From: Flavobacteriales bacterium UBA7878
Lineage (GTDB): Bacteria; Bacteroidota; Bacteroidia; Flavobacteriales; Schleiferiaceae
Length of the DNA stretch: 15,810 bases
Assembly (NCBI GenBank): GCA_002501205.1
Contig: DLRW01000056.1
Location: 75,610-91,419 of the forward strand
Reading direction: 5' to 3'
Shown: positions 14,999-15,810 of the stretch, piece after piece
How positions within the stretch are numbered: the stretch's first letter is position 1
Layout of the letters: each line of letters starts with the position of its first letter
Notes under the pieces: model-generated
What the model saw: only the letters and a program-made list of their open reading frames with translations
The model's database searches: none
Told to the model about the DNA's origin: nothing
Translations under genes and position numbers: made by a program

Positions 14999-15810
14999 TC
15001 CGAATAATTAAAGGAAAAGCCCAGTCCTAAATAATAGCGTGCTTTCCAATCACTGCTGTTGGTACTTAAACCCACTGACATCGGTCCAAAAAAGGTTCGC
15101 CAACTAAACTCCGCCCCCATACCCAGGGTATATTCCAGGGCGCCATAGTCTCCATTGGCAAACATCTCTCCCCACTGTTTTAGGGAGCGATAAGGATGGT
15201 AGGCTAATCCATTGATACCGTAGCGCAGGTAGAAATCCTCCCAGAATATTTCCTGGATTTGAATACCAACCAAGGCAAAATTTGGACTTACAATCTCCCC
15301 GAATTGAATTCCCAAAACTCGAACATCATTAATGGCTACTCGCTGTAAACCTCCTAAGCGAAAAGCATTTACAACCGAATTGGCTTCTCCAGACCCCAGA
15401 CTTAAGCCGAGTGCATAATAGGGTACCCATTGTAGTTTAGGTCGAATGCCTCTATAATAGCGAGCACTAACTAAAACATCCATATAAACCCCTGGATTCA
15501 GATGATCTGCCAGATCCTTTAATTCCTGGGCATTCAAATATTCGGTAACCCCACCAATTGATTGAGACCCCAAGGCAATACTATCAACCCCATCTTCCAA
15601 ACGAACCGTTTGGGTAGTACCCAGATAGGTATTCAATATTAAAATCGACTCCCCTCCCGATTCCGGGAAATTGCGATCATTTAAGTCATTAGCGGTATGC
15701 GTCAGGCGAAAGCCATAATTCTCCTGAATGGAACTTTCCAATCCTTCTGGAATATCGGATCCAATGCGAATGCGCGAACGGCTGTTTTCATAAAAAATAC
15801 CCCCGCCATA
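14995..15810 (-). CDS. Outer-membrane beta-barrel protein, C-terminal part (patatin/Omp85-type barrel likely)
   Basis: The frame is open from TAA 14995-14997 to the right edge, giving 271 residues; the gene continues beyond the window. A TTG at 15741 is only an internal Leu codon. Alternating polar and aromatic/hydrophobic strands (for example MDVLVSARYYRG, WVPYYALGLSLG, FYLRYGINGLAYHP, ARYYLGLGFSFNY) are typical of a transmembrane barrel. NDLNDRNFPESGG resembles the D-x-x-D-x-x-xFPxxG segment that opens the barrel in Omp85-type proteins, and GFSFNYSD ends in the usual aromatic terminal strand. In Bacteroidota such C-terminal barrels often follow a patatin-like phospholipase domain, which would lie outside the window, so the enzyme part is inference. 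The stop overlaps the end of the regulator gene (TTAA), with no space for a terminator. Confidence 0.78.
   Translation of the reverse strand, partial: YGGGIFYENSRSRIRIGSDIPEGLESSIQENYGFRLTHTANDLNDRNFPESGGESILILNTYLGTTQTVRLEDGVDSIALGSQSIGGVTEYLNAQELKDLADHLNPGVYMDVLVSARYYRGIRPKLQWVPYYALGLSLGSGEANSVVNAFRLGGLQRVAINDVRVLGIQFGEIVSPNFALVGIQIQEIFWEDFYLRYGINGLAYHPYRSLKQWGEMFANGDYGALEYTLGMGAEFSWRTFFGPMSVGLSTNSSDWKARYYLGLGFSFNYSD

Overview
The window looks like chromosomal DNA of a Bacteroidota bacterium, probably a marine Flavobacteriia-type lineage. Evidence: two promoter candidates with the Bacteroidota -7 box TAnnTTTG, little sign of Shine-Dalgarno sequences, exported TolB-propeller/amidohydrolase and penicillin-acylase proteins, and a family-typical outer-membrane barrel. 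No tRNA, rRNA, CRISPR array, insertion sequence, phage gene or integrase was seen. Genes are tightly packed; the longest gap is about 130 bases and is regulatory.

Layout. At the left edge lies the possible tail of a plus-strand gene (to 52), convergent with a small ABM-domain monooxygenase-like gene (348-49, minus). A plus-strand block (400-10375) follows. It starts with a sulfotransferase-fold protein overlapping a fold-type IV (branched-chain/D-amino-acid type) aminotransferase. Next come three exported hydrolases of unrelated folds that act on amide or related bonds: a TolB-propeller/amidohydrolase, an amidase-signature enzyme and a penicillin-acylase-type Ntn hydrolase. The block ends with a small membrane protein, a lipoprotein and a strong hairpin terminator.

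On the minus strand is a complete glyoxylate shunt operon, malate synthase A (13384-11789) then isocitrate lyase (11700-10426). Transcribed away from it is a RamB/ScfR-type XRE regulator (13517-14998). The region between carries a perfect 20-bp palindrome over the predicted -33 position of the aceBA promoter, and a second promoter for the regulator. This looks like a self-contained switch for growth on acetate or fatty acids. The regulator converges, with a 4-base overlap, on the C-terminal part of an outer-membrane beta-barrel (perhaps a patatin/Omp85-type protein) that runs off the right edge.

The most interesting points are: (1) the overlapping sulfotransferase + aminotransferase pair, which from memory appears as one fused chain in plants and has no settled function; (2) the palindrome and regulator controlling aceBA; (3) the run of three exported hydrolases. 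No clearly unprecedented system was seen.
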